A stretch of DNA of 64,000 bases from Arthrobacter sp. MYb227 (GTDB lineage Bacteria; Actinomycetota; Actinomycetes; Actinomycetales; Micrococcaceae). This document shows positions 42,347 through 52,586 of this stretch, piece after piece. The stretch covers positions 248,001 to 312,000 of the forward strand of contig NZ_PCPT01000003.1 of NCBI RefSeq assembly GCF_002975435.1, read 5' to 3'. The position numbers were made by a program, and so were the translations under genes. The notes below the pieces were generated by a model. That model saw only the letters and a program-made list of their open reading frames with translations. It was not told the DNA's origin and did no database searches. The stretch's first letter is position 1. Every line of letters starts with the position of its first letter.

Positions 42347-42658
42347 GTGGGAATTTTTACTCAGTCGATCGAAGTTGACTGCACACCTGCGGGGGTTCCG
42401 CTACGCATGCGGTGGCAGGGGCGAGAGTACAGGTTGGCGGCTGAGCCCGTGCGTTGGTTCCAGCGCCGTAACTGGTGGAACGAGGAGCTGCGTGCGGAGC
42501 GCGGTCGCGGACCGGGGCTTGTTGACTACGAGGTCTGGCAATTGCAGGTAAAACTCGCCGGCGTTGGACCCCTGCGCACCTTCGAGGTTTCTCGTCAGGT
42601 CGAGACCGGGAGGTGGCGCATGATTCGAATCTATGACGCCTATCAGGAAAGTGCTTGA
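42347..42658 (+). CDS. DUF6504-like protein of the SOS mutagenesis block
   Basis: A 103-residue protein (GIFTQSIEVDCTPAGVPLRM, then RWQGREYRLAAEPVRWFQRR, and RWRMIRIYDAYQ). Proteins of this type sit beside imuB/dnaE2 in many actinobacteria (DUF6504 assignment from memory). The LexA box upstream and dnaE2 downstream support an SOS role. GTG 42347 is assumed. A frame that starts nearer the LexA box (42246) has no coding features beyond overlap. Activity is unknown. Confidence 0.65.
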   Translation: MGIFTQSIEVDCTPAGVPLRMRWQGREYRLAAEPVRWFQRRNWWNEELRAERGRGPGLVDYEVWQLQVKLAGVGPLRTFEVSRQVETGRWRMIRIYDAYQESA

Positions 42659-42748
42659 GCCCAACCTCTGGTCGAACGGGTAAGGAAATGCAACGCTAAA
42701 CGCAGAGCCCAAGAACCTGCGGCTCACAAAGGTTTAGGAGTCGATGAG

Positions 42749-44104
42749 ATGCAAGAGATCTTTGATGCGGCAATCATTGGTCTGGGACCCGGCGGCGAAG
42801 TGGTTGCCGACAGACTGCTGAGCGCAGGCAAAAAAGTAGTGATGTTTGAATCCGAGCTCATTGGCGGGGAATGTGCCTATTGGGCATGCATCCCCTCAAA
42901 AACCGTCTTGCGTGGCCCCGAGCTACGCACCGAAGCTGCCCGAGCCGCGGGGGTTGGAGCCATAACGCTGGATTGGGATAAGGCGCGCGAATATCGCGAC
43001 TACATGGCCCGTCACCTCGATGACAGCGCCCAGTTCAAGGGATATGAGGATCGCGGGGCAACCATCGTTCGCGCCAACGCAAGCATTGCCGGCCCCGGAA
43101 CGGTGAGTGCGAGCGGTATCCGATACCTTAGTCACCACATTATTGTCGCCACGGGTACAGTGCCGCTGATTCCAGAATTCCCCGGCAGTGACCAAATCAC
43201 CCTCTGGGGTAACCGTGAGGTCTATACCCTCAAAGCATTGCCGGCATCCGTGGCAATCATTGGCGGTAGCGCCGTGGCGCTGGAGACCGCGAGCTTCCTT
43301 AGCGGATTTGGCGTCCAAGTCACGCTGCTCAACAGAAGCGCAAGACTGCTGGGGCGTGAAGAGCCCGAAGCTGCTGCGCTCGCCGAAGGCTACTTGTGTG
43401 AAGCCGGCATAGATGTGCGCACCAATACCTCGATTATCAGTGCGCGGCGTAGCGGGGAAGTAAATGTCCTCAAACTGCATGATGGAAGCGAGCTAAGCGT
43501 TGACGCGACCATTTTCGCTACCGGACGCCGCCCACGCACCGACTCTATGGGTATCGCACGGGCCGGAGGGTTGCTGGATGACAAGGGCAACATGCAGGTC
43601 GATGAGCATTGCTGGGCGGCCGACGGGCTGTGGGGCATCGGGGACGTCACGGGAATCATGCCCTTCACCCATGTAGCCAAATACCAGGCACGCGTCGTGG
43701 CCGATTGCATCCTGGGCAAAGAGCGGAAAGCCAACTATGGAGGAATCCCCAGAGTAGTCTTCAGCAATCCAGAAATCGCGGCCGTTGGGCTAACCCGTGA
43801 ACAAGCGGACACGCTCAACATTGAGAGCGAATACCTCACCGTCAACATTCCCGAAGCCATTGCCCGCCCCGGGACCTATGAAGAAAATCCGAGAGGAGAT
43901 CTGGGCATACTCATCGACGTCCAACGTCAGGTCATGATCGGAGCCTGGGCCATGGCACCACAGGCCGCCGAATGGATCCACTATGCGGCTCTTGCCATTA
44001 GGGGCCAAATCCCGTTGGCCACGCTACGCGATCAGGTGGCGCAATTCCCCAGTTACACCGAGGCCTACCTCGTGGCACTCGAGCGGCTCGAAAATGCACG
44101 ATAA
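42749..44104 (+). CDS. Pyridine nucleotide-disulfide oxidoreductase
   Basis: A 451-residue flavoprotein of the dihydrolipoamide dehydrogenase / mercuric reductase group. FAD site: IIGLGPGGEVVADRL. Redox-active disulfide: GGECAYWACIPSK (about 39-51), with the two cysteines four residues apart as usual. NAD(P) site: VAIIGGSAVALETASFL. Second FAD site: GLWGIGDVTG. The C-terminal dimer domain is complete, but the expected HxxxxE histidine near the end is not evident (YAALAIRGQIPLATLRDQVA), so it may not be a lipoamide dehydrogenase. TAGGAG lies nine bases before ATG. It sits between the two SOS genes. Confidence 0.85.
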   Translation: MQEIFDAAIIGLGPGGEVVADRLLSAGKKVVMFESELIGGECAYWACIPSKTVLRGPELRTEAARAAGVGAITLDWDKAREYRDYMARHLDDSAQFKGYEDRGATIVRANASIAGPGTVSASGIRYLSHHIIVATGTVPLIPEFPGSDQITLWGNREVYTLKALPASVAIIGGSAVALETASFLSGFGVQVTLLNRSARLLGREEPEAAALAEGYLCEAGIDVRTNTSIISARRSGEVNVLKLHDGSELSVDATIFATGRRPRTDSMGIARAGGLLDDKGNMQVDEHCWAADGLWGIGDVTGIMPFTHVAKYQARVVADCILGKERKANYGGIPRVVFSNPEIAAVGLTREQADTLNIESEYLTVNIPEAIARPGTYEENPRGDLGILIDVQRQVMIGAWAMAPQAAEWIHYAALAIRGQIPLATLRDQVAQFPSYTEAYLVALERLENAR

Positions 44105-44208
44105 ATAATCGTGACTCAACTCATGGGAACCGTATAACCCCTGACCAGAGACCCAAATCCTTGTACGGAATGCAAATGATTCGAAAACATCTTCTAAACC
44201 AAGTTGAT

Positions 44209-44224
44209 TCGAACGCGCATTCTA
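44209..44224 (+). promoter_or_regulatory. LexA-like box upstream of dnaE2
   Basis: TCGAAC-GCGC-ATTCTA matches the LexA consensus TCGAAC-N4-GTTCGA at the left half and 4 of 6 positions at the right half. TATGAT, a likely -10, starts two bases later. A weaker copy lies near 44180. SOS induction of dnaE2 is established in actinobacteria. Confidence 0.65.
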
Positions 44225-44367
44225 ATATGATGGGTTTAGCCCCGCCGGCACACGGACGAACCGCTTCGAAAAACGCCAACACGGTACTCACTTCGAACCG
44301 AAGCCCCCACAAAATGCCACCACGCGGGGAGTGGAAGGCACACCATCACCAAGGGGGATAAACGCTC

Positions 44368-47300
44368 ATGAGCTTTACCCACCTGAACGTCACCTCCGCC
44401 TTCAGCGCACACTACGGAGTCTCCTGGCCCGAAATCCTCGTCCAAGCAGCGCTCGCCGACGGAGCCGACGCACTAGCCATCACCGACCGCGACGGACTCT
44501 ACGGAAGTATCAAACACCTCAAGGCCTGCATCAAACATGGAATAGATCCAATCCTAGGGGTGGACCTAGCCGTCCTCGAACCTGCCACCGAACAGCCAAA
44601 CCCGCACACTCACCCCGCACCCCTACACGTGAGCGGACGGATCACCATACTCGCCAAGGGACATAGTCAGGGGAATGGTTATAAAGCGCTATGCAAACTC
44701 ATCACAGCGGCACACCAACCACAAACCCTTACAGGAGTCGCCAAGGGGCACGTAGGCATCATGCTCAACGAACTCAAAACACATGCCCTAGATGCAAATG
44801 GTGAACCCCAGCTGGCCATCCTGCTTGGACCCAACTCCAACGTGGGCCAAGCAACCGCTCACCGCAACTACACCCACGCACGAAACCTCCTTCACGCTTG
44901 GCGTGCCCAGCTAGGAGCGGAAACGCTGTATGTAGAGATCGTCACCCACCTCAACACCCCAGGCCAACGCCTGAGCACCTCACACGCAATCCGTATGCTC
45001 CGCTGTGCCCAAACACTAAACATCACCCCCGTCCTCACCAACGCCGTACGCTACGCAGACCCAGACGGAGCCGCCACCGCAGACGTCCTAGACTCCGCAC
45101 GCGCACTCAGCTCCCTCGAAACCCTCCATGACATCCAACCCAACGGACAAGGCTGGCTCAAAACCACAACGGAGATGCACAACCTCGCCCAAGAACTCTC
45201 CAGGGACGCAACCAACCCAGCCCTTGCCACCACACTGCTACGTAATACCGCAGCGCTCGCCGACTGGGCACGCCTAGACCCCATCCAAGACACCGGATGG
45301 TCAATACCCGTAGTCCCCGAAGCCCACATCATCGGCATCACCGGAGATCCCAACACAGAACTCGCCAACCGCGCAGAAGCAGGCATCACCCGACTACTAC
45401 CCGATCAAGCCAACGACCCGGTATTACGCCACCGCCTAGGGGAAGAGCTAGCTACCATCACAGACCTCGGCTTCGCCACTTACTTCCTCACGGTCGCAGA
45501 AGTCAGTGACATGATCACAAAAATGGGAATACGCTCCGCGGCCCGCGGCTCCGGCGCCTCATCCTTGGTCAACTACCTCACCGGTATCAGCCAAGTAAAC
45601 CCCCTAGCCCACGACCTACTCTTCGAACGCTTCCTCTCCCGCGACCGCAAAACCCTCCCCGACATAGACATCGACGTCGAATCAGCCAGACGCCACGACA
45701 TCTACCAACACATCTTCACCCGCTTCGGAAAAGAACGCGTCAGCCTCATGAGCATGCAAAACGGCTACCGCGCCCGCGGAGCAGTACGCGACGCAGGCAC
45801 CGCCCTCGGCATGGAAGAGACAGACATCGATTCAATCGCCAAACAACTCTGGCGCTTCTCCGCCGCCACCTTCCGCCAAGCCCTAGAAGAAAAACCAGAA
45901 CTCGCACCCTTCGCCCAACGCCTCGGCACAGAAAAACAACTAGACCTACTCGTAGACCTCACCGAACGCCTCGATCGACTCCCACGCCACATCTCCATGC
46001 ACCCCTGCGGCGTCATCCTCTCTGACAACACACTCCTAGACCGCACCCCCGTCCAGCCCAGCGGCATCAACCTCCCCATGAGCCAATACGACAAACACGA
46101 CATGGACCCCATGGGACTGATCAAACTCGACATCCTCGGGGTACGCATGCAATCGGCCATCAGCCACACACTTTCCGAAATCCAACGCATCCACCCCAAC
46201 GCCCAAGCCGTTGCCACGGCAGGCGGACACCTAAACAAACACTCAGGACAGATCCCCAGCTACATTTCACCCAACGGAACCATCGACCTAAGCCTCGTCC
46301 CACTAGACGACGAACCAACCTACAACCTCATCCAATCCACCCACACCCTGGGCTGCTTCCAAATCGAATCACCCGGACAACGCGAACTCATCGGCAAACT
46401 CGCCCCCACCGAATTCAACGACCTCATCATCGACATCTCCCTCTTCCGCCCCGGACCCATGAAATCCAACATGGTCGCCCCCTACCTAGAACACCGCCAC
46501 GGATTCGCACCCGAAAAATACCCTCACCGCAACCTCGCACCAGCGCTCGCCGAGACCCACGGAGTCACGGTCTTTCACGAACAGGTGCTACGGATCTTCA
46601 GCATTATGACCGGCTGCACGCTGGCCAAGGCCGATGTGTATCGCCGCCTGCTGGGAAGTAGGTCCGAACCCGAGGTTGAAGCATTCTTTAGAGCCGCGGC
46701 ACATGATCGTCAGTACAGTCTCGAAGTCATTGACGAGGTCTGGGGGACTCTTGCCGCGTTTGGGTCCTTTGGTTTCTGTAAGGCCCACGGGGCAGCCTTT
46801 GCCGTGCCCACCTACCATTCGGCCTGGCTGAAGGCACACCACCCGGAGGCGTTCTTGGCCGGGATCTGGGAACACGATCCGGGCATGTATCCCAAGCGTT
46901 TACTTGTAGCCGAGGCAAGACGCATGGGAATTGCGATCCTGCCGCTGGATATCAACCGCTCGGATGCCAGCTACCGGGTTGAGAAGCTTGATGGGTTACT
47001 TCCTCCTGCTCGGATGCCGGTGGTACCGCGGGCAGTGGGTGCGGCATTGCCCGGACGCTTCGGGATTCGGCTTGCCCTGCGCGGGATCCGCGGGGTTTCG
47101 GAACGAGAAATCACCAGGGTGTTGGCGGGGCAACCCTACGCATCGATTGCCGATGTGCGTGATCGATCCGGGCTGAGCCGAACCTCGCTGAATAACTTTG
47201 CGGCACTCGGTGCTTTTGACTCGCTACAGGCCAAGGCCGGGCGCGGCAATCGGGCGGATTTGATGGAGCACCTACGTGGACGAACACGCAAGCCGATTCC

Positions 47301-47937
47301 ACAACGCTATCGGCCACTGCCCGGACAATTGGCCTTGCCGCTGGGGGACCTGGATATTTCGATGATGCAGGTGGGTGCGCCGCAAACTCCGTTGGATGAG
47401 GTGGTGCGCACCGAGCTTGATTTGCTCAGCGTGGATGTCAGCGCACACCTGATGCAATCCTATGCGCCGCTCTTGGCAACGCTTGGGGTGTCGCATGCCG
47501 AAGATCTACTGGCAATGCGCAATGGAACCGAGGTTCTGGTGGCCGGGGTGCGGGTTGCCACGCAAACTCCGCCCATGCGTGGTGGGCGTCGAGTGGTTTT
47601 CATTTCCGTTGATGACGGCACAGGGTGCGTGGATGCCACGTTCTTCCACGAGGCCCAGCAGCGCTGCAGCCCGTTGCTTTTCTCCACCCGGTTATTGCTG
47701 ATCCACGGGCTGACCCGGCGCACCGGGCCGCGGGGGATTAGCCTGCAAGCGTTGGCGGCCTGGGACCTATCGGAAAAATCAGTACTTCCTGCCCCCGGTT
47801 ATCTCAGTGACCCGACAAGGACTCGCAATATTGAATTTGGCGCTTCATCCACCGCGCCCAAGATAGAAACGGGTATGTCGCTGGCCGAACTCATGGCAGC
47901 CGAAGATCTTGATGCCCGCGGGCATCTGGGAGCCTGA
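44368..47937 (+). CDS. dnaE2: Error-prone DNA polymerase DnaE2 (ImuC)
   Basis: An 1189-residue C-family polymerase: PHP domain at the start (SFTHLNVTSAFSAHYGVSWP), catalytic aspartates in LPDIDIDVES (~430-440), then SLMSMQNGYRARGAVRDAGT, FGFCKAHGAAFAVPTYHSAW of the fingers, and an OB-fold segment near the end (VLVAGVRVATQTPPMRGGRR). The length is usual for DnaE2. It performs mutagenic lesion bypass with ImuA'/ImuB, neither of which is encoded nearby. Base composition changes abruptly near 46560 (residue ~731): the first part is C-rich and G-poor on this strand, the last third balanced. Confidence 0.92.
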   Translation: MSFTHLNVTSAFSAHYGVSWPEILVQAALADGADALAITDRDGLYGSIKHLKACIKHGIDPILGVDLAVLEPATEQPNPHTHPAPLHVSGRITILAKGHSQGNGYKALCKLITAAHQPQTLTGVAKGHVGIMLNELKTHALDANGEPQLAILLGPNSNVGQATAHRNYTHARNLLHAWRAQLGAETLYVEIVTHLNTPGQRLSTSHAIRMLRCAQTLNITPVLTNAVRYADPDGAATADVLDSARALSSLETLHDIQPNGQGWLKTTTEMHNLAQELSRDATNPALATTLLRNTAALADWARLDPIQDTGWSIPVVPEAHIIGITGDPNTELANRAEAGITRLLPDQANDPVLRHRLGEELATITDLGFATYFLTVAEVSDMITKMGIRSAARGSGASSLVNYLTGISQVNPLAHDLLFERFLSRDRKTLPDIDIDVESARRHDIYQHIFTRFGKERVSLMSMQNGYRARGAVRDAGTALGMEETDIDSIAKQLWRFSAATFRQALEEKPELAPFAQRLGTEKQLDLLVDLTERLDRLPRHISMHPCGVILSDNTLLDRTPVQPSGINLPMSQYDKHDMDPMGLIKLDILGVRMQSAISHTLSEIQRIHPNAQAVATAGGHLNKHSGQIPSYISPNGTIDLSLVPLDDEPTYNLIQSTHTLGCFQIESPGQRELIGKLAPTEFNDLIIDISLFRPGPMKSNMVAPYLEHRHGFAPEKYPHRNLAPALAETHGVTVFHEQVLRIFSIMTGCTLAKADVYRRLLGSRSEPEVEAFFRAAAHDRQYSLEVIDEVWGTLAAFGSFGFCKAHGAAFAVPTYHSAWLKAHHPEAFLAGIWEHDPGMYPKRLLVAEARRMGIAILPLDINRSDASYRVEKLDGLLPPARMPVVPRAVGAALPGRFGIRLALRGIRGVSEREITRVLAGQPYASIADVRDRSGLSRTSLNNFAALGAFDSLQAKAGRGNRADLMEHLRGRTRKPIPQRYRPLPGQLALPLGDLDISMMQVGAPQTPLDEVVRTELDLLSVDVSAHLMQSYAPLLATLGVSHAEDLLAMRNGTEVLVAGVRVATQTPPMRGGRRVVFISVDDGTGCVDATFFHEAQQRCSPLLFSTRLLLIHGLTRRTGPRGISLQALAAWDLSEKSVLPAPGYLSDPTRTRNIEFGASSTAPKIETGMSLAELMAAEDLDARGHLGA

Positions 47938-48147
47938 GCAGGTCAAGCACTTGTGCAAGGCCTTTTAGCTGTACTGGAGAAATATCACGCTGAAGAATAC
48001 GCACTGGGGTTGGCAAGCGTGAAAGAACGGAGCGAGCTATCGGCCATGACCGGTCGTTTGCGACATTTCACAGTAAGCCACAGATGTTTAGGGTTATAGA
48101 TCGAACCCGGTTAGCTAAAAATTCCTGGCAGGGGGGAAAATATTGGT

Positions 48148-48193
48148 TTCAGGTTCGGTGGTCATATCGGTAGGCGTGACCACCGAACCTGAA
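48148..48193. terminator. Perfect 17-bp hairpin
   Basis: TTCAGGTTCGGTGGTCA (48148-48164) pairs with its exact complement at 48177-48193. It lies between the converging dnaE2 and flavoprotein genes, with 12 loop bases and no T-run. Confidence 0.7.
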
Positions 48194-48206
48194 TCGCAGG
48201 CCAGAT

Positions 48207-49718
48207 CTAGTTGCTATTGCGTTGTACTGCTACGGATACCAGCACGTCATTGTTCTCCCGCGCTGCGCTAATGCCTGCACGACGGCCGAAGAAGCTGCCA
48301 TCACCTAGGCTCGTTCCACTGGCGTAGCCTCCGGCACATACGCCCGAAGTGCAACGTCCCGCGGCAAATAGGCCTGGAATGGGCTTGCCAGAAACATGTA
48401 ACACTCGGGAGTCGGTATCCGTCCTCAACCCGCCAAGGGTGAAGCCACCGGTACGGCCACGCAGGTCAATGGCCGCGATGGGAGTTCCTAACGGCTTGAC
48501 CCACCGAGGATTCTTGCCCAGTAGCGGGTCCGAGCCTTCGGCGGCGTAGCGATTATACAAATCGACGGTGGATTGTAAAGTTCCGGCCGGAAGCCCAATT
48601 TCAGATTCCAAATCTTCGACTGTCTCTCCAACCCATGTCGGTTGCAATAGTAATTCCGGGGTCGAAGATTCACTCTTGGATGCTTCTTCGAATGCTGCTT
48701 CATCGATGATCAGGAAAGCCTGATTATCTTGATGAAATAACGTAGCCTGACCGATTCGTCCGGCGTAGGTGTCCTCGGTAATGTAGCGTTGCCCGCGAGC
48801 ATTAATGAGAACTCCACGCACCAATAATTGTGGATCGCAGAAGAATGCGACCTCGGTTGCATCCATGTGAGCGGTTTCCGCACCTAGTGACTGAGCCATT
48901 TGAATGGCTTTGCCGTCGTGTGCCTCAATCGATGCTGCTGGGCGTCCTAGGATTCGAGGAGCATTCGCACGCACCATCTCTTCGTTGTAGGCGAAGCTAC
49001 CCATGGCTAGAACCACGCCCCTACGTGCCTTAACGTACACGTCCTTGCCATATCGCTTGGATGCGACGCCCACGACCCGGCCTTCGGCATCAATGATGAG
49101 GCTTTGAACGCGGATATCGTATTCTGCGTGGACGCCCAACTTTTCGGCGGTCTCGACCAAGGGCTTCATGAGCATATAGCCCCCACCTTGCTCGCCGGTT
49201 TTCTTTTCCGACATCTGAGGCACATGACCTCGCGGTGCAGGAGGAATTGAAGAGCTAAACGGTGCCGCGTTTTCGCCACCAGAGTACATTAGCCCGTCGT
49301 CATATGGGGGCTCCCAGCCGGGCTGATCCCAATAGGATTCTTTGAAAGTAACACCAGCGTCGACAAGCCAGTTGTAATGATCCACGCTTTCATCGCAGTA
49401 GACCTCGATCTTCTGTTCGTCGGTTCCGGGACCGAGCGCCGCTTTCATAAAGGCCTTCATGTTTTCCGTGGTGTCGTGGAAACCCAGAGCTTTTTGTAAC
49501 GGTGTGCCACCACCGAGGTAAATGAACCCGCCGGACATCGACGCGGCTCCTCCCGATCCAGCCGAACGCTCGAGCACTAGCACCTCAGCGCCTGCCCGCG
49601 CAGCTTCAATCGCGGCGCTCACTCCGGCGATCCCGTAGCCGGCCACCACGACGTCGACTTCAAAATCCCAGGCGTCGATGTCTTTGGCTGAGATTTGTGT
49701 AATTTTTGCGTCGGACAT
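48207..49718 (-). CDS. FAD-dependent reductase/dehydrogenase (fumarate-reductase-like)
   Basis: A 503-residue flavoprotein of the succinate dehydrogenase/fumarate reductase superfamily. The FAD-binding site is VVVAGYGIAGVSAAIEAARA (~23-42), followed by LERSAGSGGAASMSGG. Later motifs are GVVLAMGSFAYNEEMV, RTGGFTLGGLRTDTDSRVL and GLFAAGRCTSG. It is of the type annotated as 3-ketosteroid dehydrogenase- or fumarate-reductase-like proteins. GAGGGAG lies seven bases before ATG. A dyad (AGATAC-N11-GTATCT) about 135 bases upstream may be its operator. Substrate unknown. Confidence 0.85.
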   Translation of the reverse strand: MSDAKITQISAKDIDAWDFEVDVVVAGYGIAGVSAAIEAARAGAEVLVLERSAGSGGAASMSGGFIYLGGGTPLQKALGFHDTTENMKAFMKAALGPGTDEQKIEVYCDESVDHYNWLVDAGVTFKESYWDQPGWEPPYDDGLMYSGGENAAPFSSSIPPAPRGHVPQMSEKKTGEQGGGYMLMKPLVETAEKLGVHAEYDIRVQSLIIDAEGRVVGVASKRYGKDVYVKARRGVVLAMGSFAYNEEMVRANAPRILGRPAASIEAHDGKAIQMAQSLGAETAHMDATEVAFFCDPQLLVRGVLINARGQRYITEDTYAGRIGQATLFHQDNQAFLIIDEAAFEEASKSESSTPELLLQPTWVGETVEDLESEIGLPAGTLQSTVDLYNRYAAEGSDPLLGKNPRWVKPLGTPIAAIDLRGRTGGFTLGGLRTDTDSRVLHVSGKPIPGLFAAGRCTSGVCAGGYASGTSLGDGSFFGRRAGISAARENNDVLVSVAVQRNSN

Positions 49719-50542
49719 GCAAGATCTCCCTCTCGTAGATGAACGACAAATGACTAGGACACTAGTGGTACGCCCTGGGCATCATGGGGACCGATCCCAT
49801 TCAGTGGTACGACGTTCTCGAATCAAAATTTGTCTCGTGGAGTTGTTTCTTTCAGATACGTTAAAGTGAAGTATCTTCTACCCAATCGGTTGACTTAAGG
49901 GTGCAAATCTCAGCCGTCACTCACGAAGAATGTTGCATGTTTGAAATGGATCAGTGGAGGTAGCTATGAACATGTTGTGGGTGCACTATTTGACGATTGA
50001 GCTGGAGAACGGAATTTCGAGGCTCATGTCTTGGCTCCGCAGATGCTTATTCGGAGGCCGCGGTGCAAGGGCCCACGAGGCGTAACGGTCAATCCATATG
50101 ATGACCAGTGGCAGAGCCTGGGCGAAGTATCCTCGCGTGGCAGTTCGCCTCGAACACAGATGAAGCGTGAAGATCAAAAAATCATCTCTGTTGCACCCGG
50201 CCCAGGCAGCCATCCAAACCGTGCGAGCACCAAAGCCACTGCCAAAGATGGAAGCATTGGACGTTCGGCCAGGTAAGAAACAGGACTTTAGCCCATGAGT
50301 GCATCTAACCTGGATACGAATTTTCTGAGCTCTGGCTCAGGCGCGCAAGGTACTGAGGAACCGGAATCTGTTGCTGGCCCCAGACGCACCATGGTGTGCA
50401 AGTGCGTCAACGTAGTAAACGCAGGTATCCAAGTCCACTTCAGCGGATGTGGTGTGACGTGCAAATATCCATAGGTGGTGCTCCCCGCTGGTGCGATACT
50501 GAAAGTATCTAAGGGCCACTCTGGGAGCGGGGCGTTGCATCG
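49719..50542. other. Long gap without a convincing gene
   Basis: About 820 bp. Frames of up to 150 codons exist but show no motifs, ribosome sites or domain character. The dyad at 49854-49876 is the only regulatory-looking element. Confidence 0.4.
49854..49876 (-). promoter_or_regulatory. Dyad upstream of the flavoprotein gene
   Basis: AGATAC-N11-GTATCT, in the region expected for the promoter. A repressor site is a guess. Confidence 0.35.
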
Positions 50543-50800
50543 ATGATTCCTACAATGATCGTGCTCGGGATTCTCTTTGGCCGCTGGTGGATAGCTGCAA
50601 TCATCGGCGGCGGGTTGTTCTGGGGCTTTGCGATTGGAGCCATGAGCGTCATCGCAAATGACGAAACCTTTAGTTGGGGGCTCATCTTGGGTGCTGTGCT
50701 TCTGGGTGCCGTGAACGCGGCTTTTGGGGCAGGGATACATCAGCTAGTTTTGTGGATCATCCGCAAAATCCGATCAGCCAGAAAAACCCCGACTCGTTAG
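50543..50800 (+). CDS. Small membrane protein (85 aa)
   Basis: Nearly all hydrophobic for residues 1-72: MIPTMIVLGILFGRWWIAAI, then GGGLFWGFAIGAMSVIAN and WGLILGAVLLGAVNAAFGAG, then a short basic tail (RKIRSARKTPTR). Two or three membrane helices. GGAGCGGGG precedes the ATG. No family recognised, and no partner. Confidence 0.6.
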   Translation: MIPTMIVLGILFGRWWIAAIIGGGLFWGFAIGAMSVIANDETFSWGLILGAVLLGAVNAAFGAGIHQLVLWIIRKIRSARKTPTR

Positions 50801-50941
50801 CACCCGAGCAAGAAAACGCGGTGTTCCCATTGGAAATTTAGGAAGGTTTCTCCTCGCGTTGAGCCCCCTGCCGTGAGCCCACGAAAATTCGGGACTTTTG
50901 ACCTATTGCCCATGGCTATACACGCGAGTAGCGTCCTATAC

Positions 50942-51616
50942 ATGAGTACAGCGCGGGAGGATCTTACCGGACGCGCCCGGCTACGGGACGCCGCCATTGA
51001 AAGCTTTGCCGCTCACGGATTCGCCGAATCCCTGCGTGCCATAGCAACACGTGCCGGAGTCAGCGCGGGATTGGTACGTCACCACTTTGGCTCCAAAGAA
51101 GCACTACGCGCCGAATGCGATGCAACGGTGCTCGAACGCTATAAGAACCTAAAAACCGAAAGTCTGGCAGCGGCACCACAACAACTCTTCGCCCAACTTC
51201 CTGCTTCCCGTGAGGGTGGCATCCTGATCGTCTACATTCTGCGCTCGGTGCGTGAAGGCGGCACGGCTGGTCGAGAATTCGTTGAAAACATGATCCGTGA
51301 GGCCACCGTATTCTCTCGCGAGGCGGTGGCTCGTGGTCTGGTGGTACCCAGCCGCGATGAGGAAGCCCGAACCCGGTTCCTCGTTCAACAGGCTCTAGGT
51401 CTGTTAGTGGTGAGCTTCGCGCTGGGACAGGAAGTACCACTTGATGACTTCGGGGCCGTCAGGGATCGTTTCTACGCCGAATCCATGCTTCCAACACTCG
51501 AGCTATATACCGAGGGTCTCTTCACCACCCACGAGTACCTCGATGAATATGTGGCCTATATGGCTACAACTAAAAACCCGCCCGCGGGCCTCGCGGGAGA
51601 AACCATGAAACGGTAA
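50942..51616 (+). CDS. TetR family regulator of the following ABC exporter
   Basis: A 224-residue TetR protein starting [20 protein letters not shown], with the [23 protein letters not shown] then [14 protein letters not shown] 50942 is chosen since upstream residues are atypical. It starts 10 bases ahead of the ATPase gene, so the three genes form an operon. It most likely represses the operon until an exported compound binds. Confidence 0.9.
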   Translation: MSTAREDLTGRARLRDAAIESFAAHGFAESLRAIATRAGVSAGLVRHHFGSKEALRAECDATVLERYKNLKTESLAAAPQQLFAQLPASREGGILIVYILRSVREGGTAGREFVENMIREATVFSREAVARGLVVPSRDEEARTRFLVQQALGLLVVSFALGQEVPLDDFGAVRDRFYAESMLPTLELYTEGLFTTHEYLDEYVAYMATTKNPPAGLAGETMKR

Positions 51617-51626
51617 GGAGAACACC

Positions 51627-52586
51627 ATGTCCACCAACACCCAGGCCATTTCGGTCACCGAGTTGCACAAGAACTTCGGAAACACCGCGGCCCTGGCTGG
51701 TTTGGATCTAGAGGTGGAAACCGGTCAGGTGGCAGGCTTTCTCGGTCCTAATGGATCGGGCAAGTCAACAACGATCCGTATCTTGCTCGGCTTGTTGCGC
51801 GCGGATTCGGGAACCGTCAAAATGCTTGGCGGCGATCCATGGGATGACGCGGTCGCCCTACACCGCCGCATCGCCTACGTTCCCGGAGAGGTAGCCCTGT
51901 GGCCTAATCTCACCGGAGGGCAAGCCATCGGCATTCTTTCAGCGCTGCGTGGGGGAGTGAACAGTGCAAAGCGTGATGAACTACTTGAACGCTTTGATCT
52001 TGACCCCACCAAGAAGGCCCGCAGCTATTCGAAGGGAAACCGTCAAAAGGTTGCCTTGGTTGCGGCGCTTGCCTCCGACGCGGAGCTGTTGCTGCTCGAT
52101 GAACCAACCTCCGGCCTTGACCCACTGATGGAACAGGTTTTTACCTCCTGTATCCGTGAGGTCAAGGAGCAGGGCCGGTCCGTGCTGCTCTCCAGCCACA
52201 TCTTCGCCGAGGTTGAGAAGCTCTGTGACACCGTCACCATTATTCGTGAAGGCGTTGCGGTGGAAGCCGGGCGTTTGGACGAACTACGTCATCTACATCG
52301 CACCACAGTTTCGGCAGTACTTGACGGGGACGCCTCGGCACTGGCCTCGGTTCCGGGGGTTAGTGACCTGGTATTTGAGGGATCTAAGGCAACCTTTACC
52401 GTGGGCTCCGAAGACCTTGCCCAGGTGCTACGGGCACTTGCAGAATACTCGCCGCGTTCCTTGGTTTCCGCACCACCATCGCTCGAAGATCTTTTCCTGC
52501 GTCACTACGGTGGTCTGCCGACCGAATCACCAATGTCCAAGAGTGGGCACCACACCCACCATATCCACCCGGCCGGTGCACGATGA
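51627..52586 (+). CDS. ABC exporter ATP-binding protein
   Basis: A 319-residue ATPase: Walker [11 protein letters not shown] (~42-51), signature [15 protein letters not shown], Walker [17 protein letters not shown]-loop [12 protein letters not shown]. The C-terminal ~90 residues form the extra domain of the drug-exporter group (DrrA-like). The signature YSKGNRQK is that of the tetronasin/anthracycline-type exporters. Overlaps the permease gene by four bases. Confidence 0.9.
   Translation: MSTNTQAISVTELHKNFGNTAALAGLDLEVETGQVAGFLGPNGSGKSTTIRILLGLLRADSGTVKMLGGDPWDDAVALHRRIAYVPGEVALWPNLTGGQAIGILSALRGGVNSAKRDELLERFDLDPTKKARSYSKGNRQKVALVAALASDAELLLLDEPTSGLDPLMEQVFTSCIREVKEQGRSVLLSSHIFAEVEKLCDTVTIIREGVAVEAGRLDELRHLHRTTVSAVLDGDASALASVPGVSDLVFEGSKATFTVGSEDLAQVLRALAEYSPRSLVSAPPSLEDLFLRHYGGLPTESPMSKSGHHTHHIHPAGAR

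Noticed and set aside
42246-42551. A frame starting right after the LexA box
   Set aside because: Beyond 42347 it is out of frame with the DUF6504-like protein, and its sequence is not conserved-looking.
50288-50740. A 150-codon minus-strand frame in the 50-kb gap
   Set aside because: Composition is not protein-like, and it overlaps the better supported membrane-protein gene.
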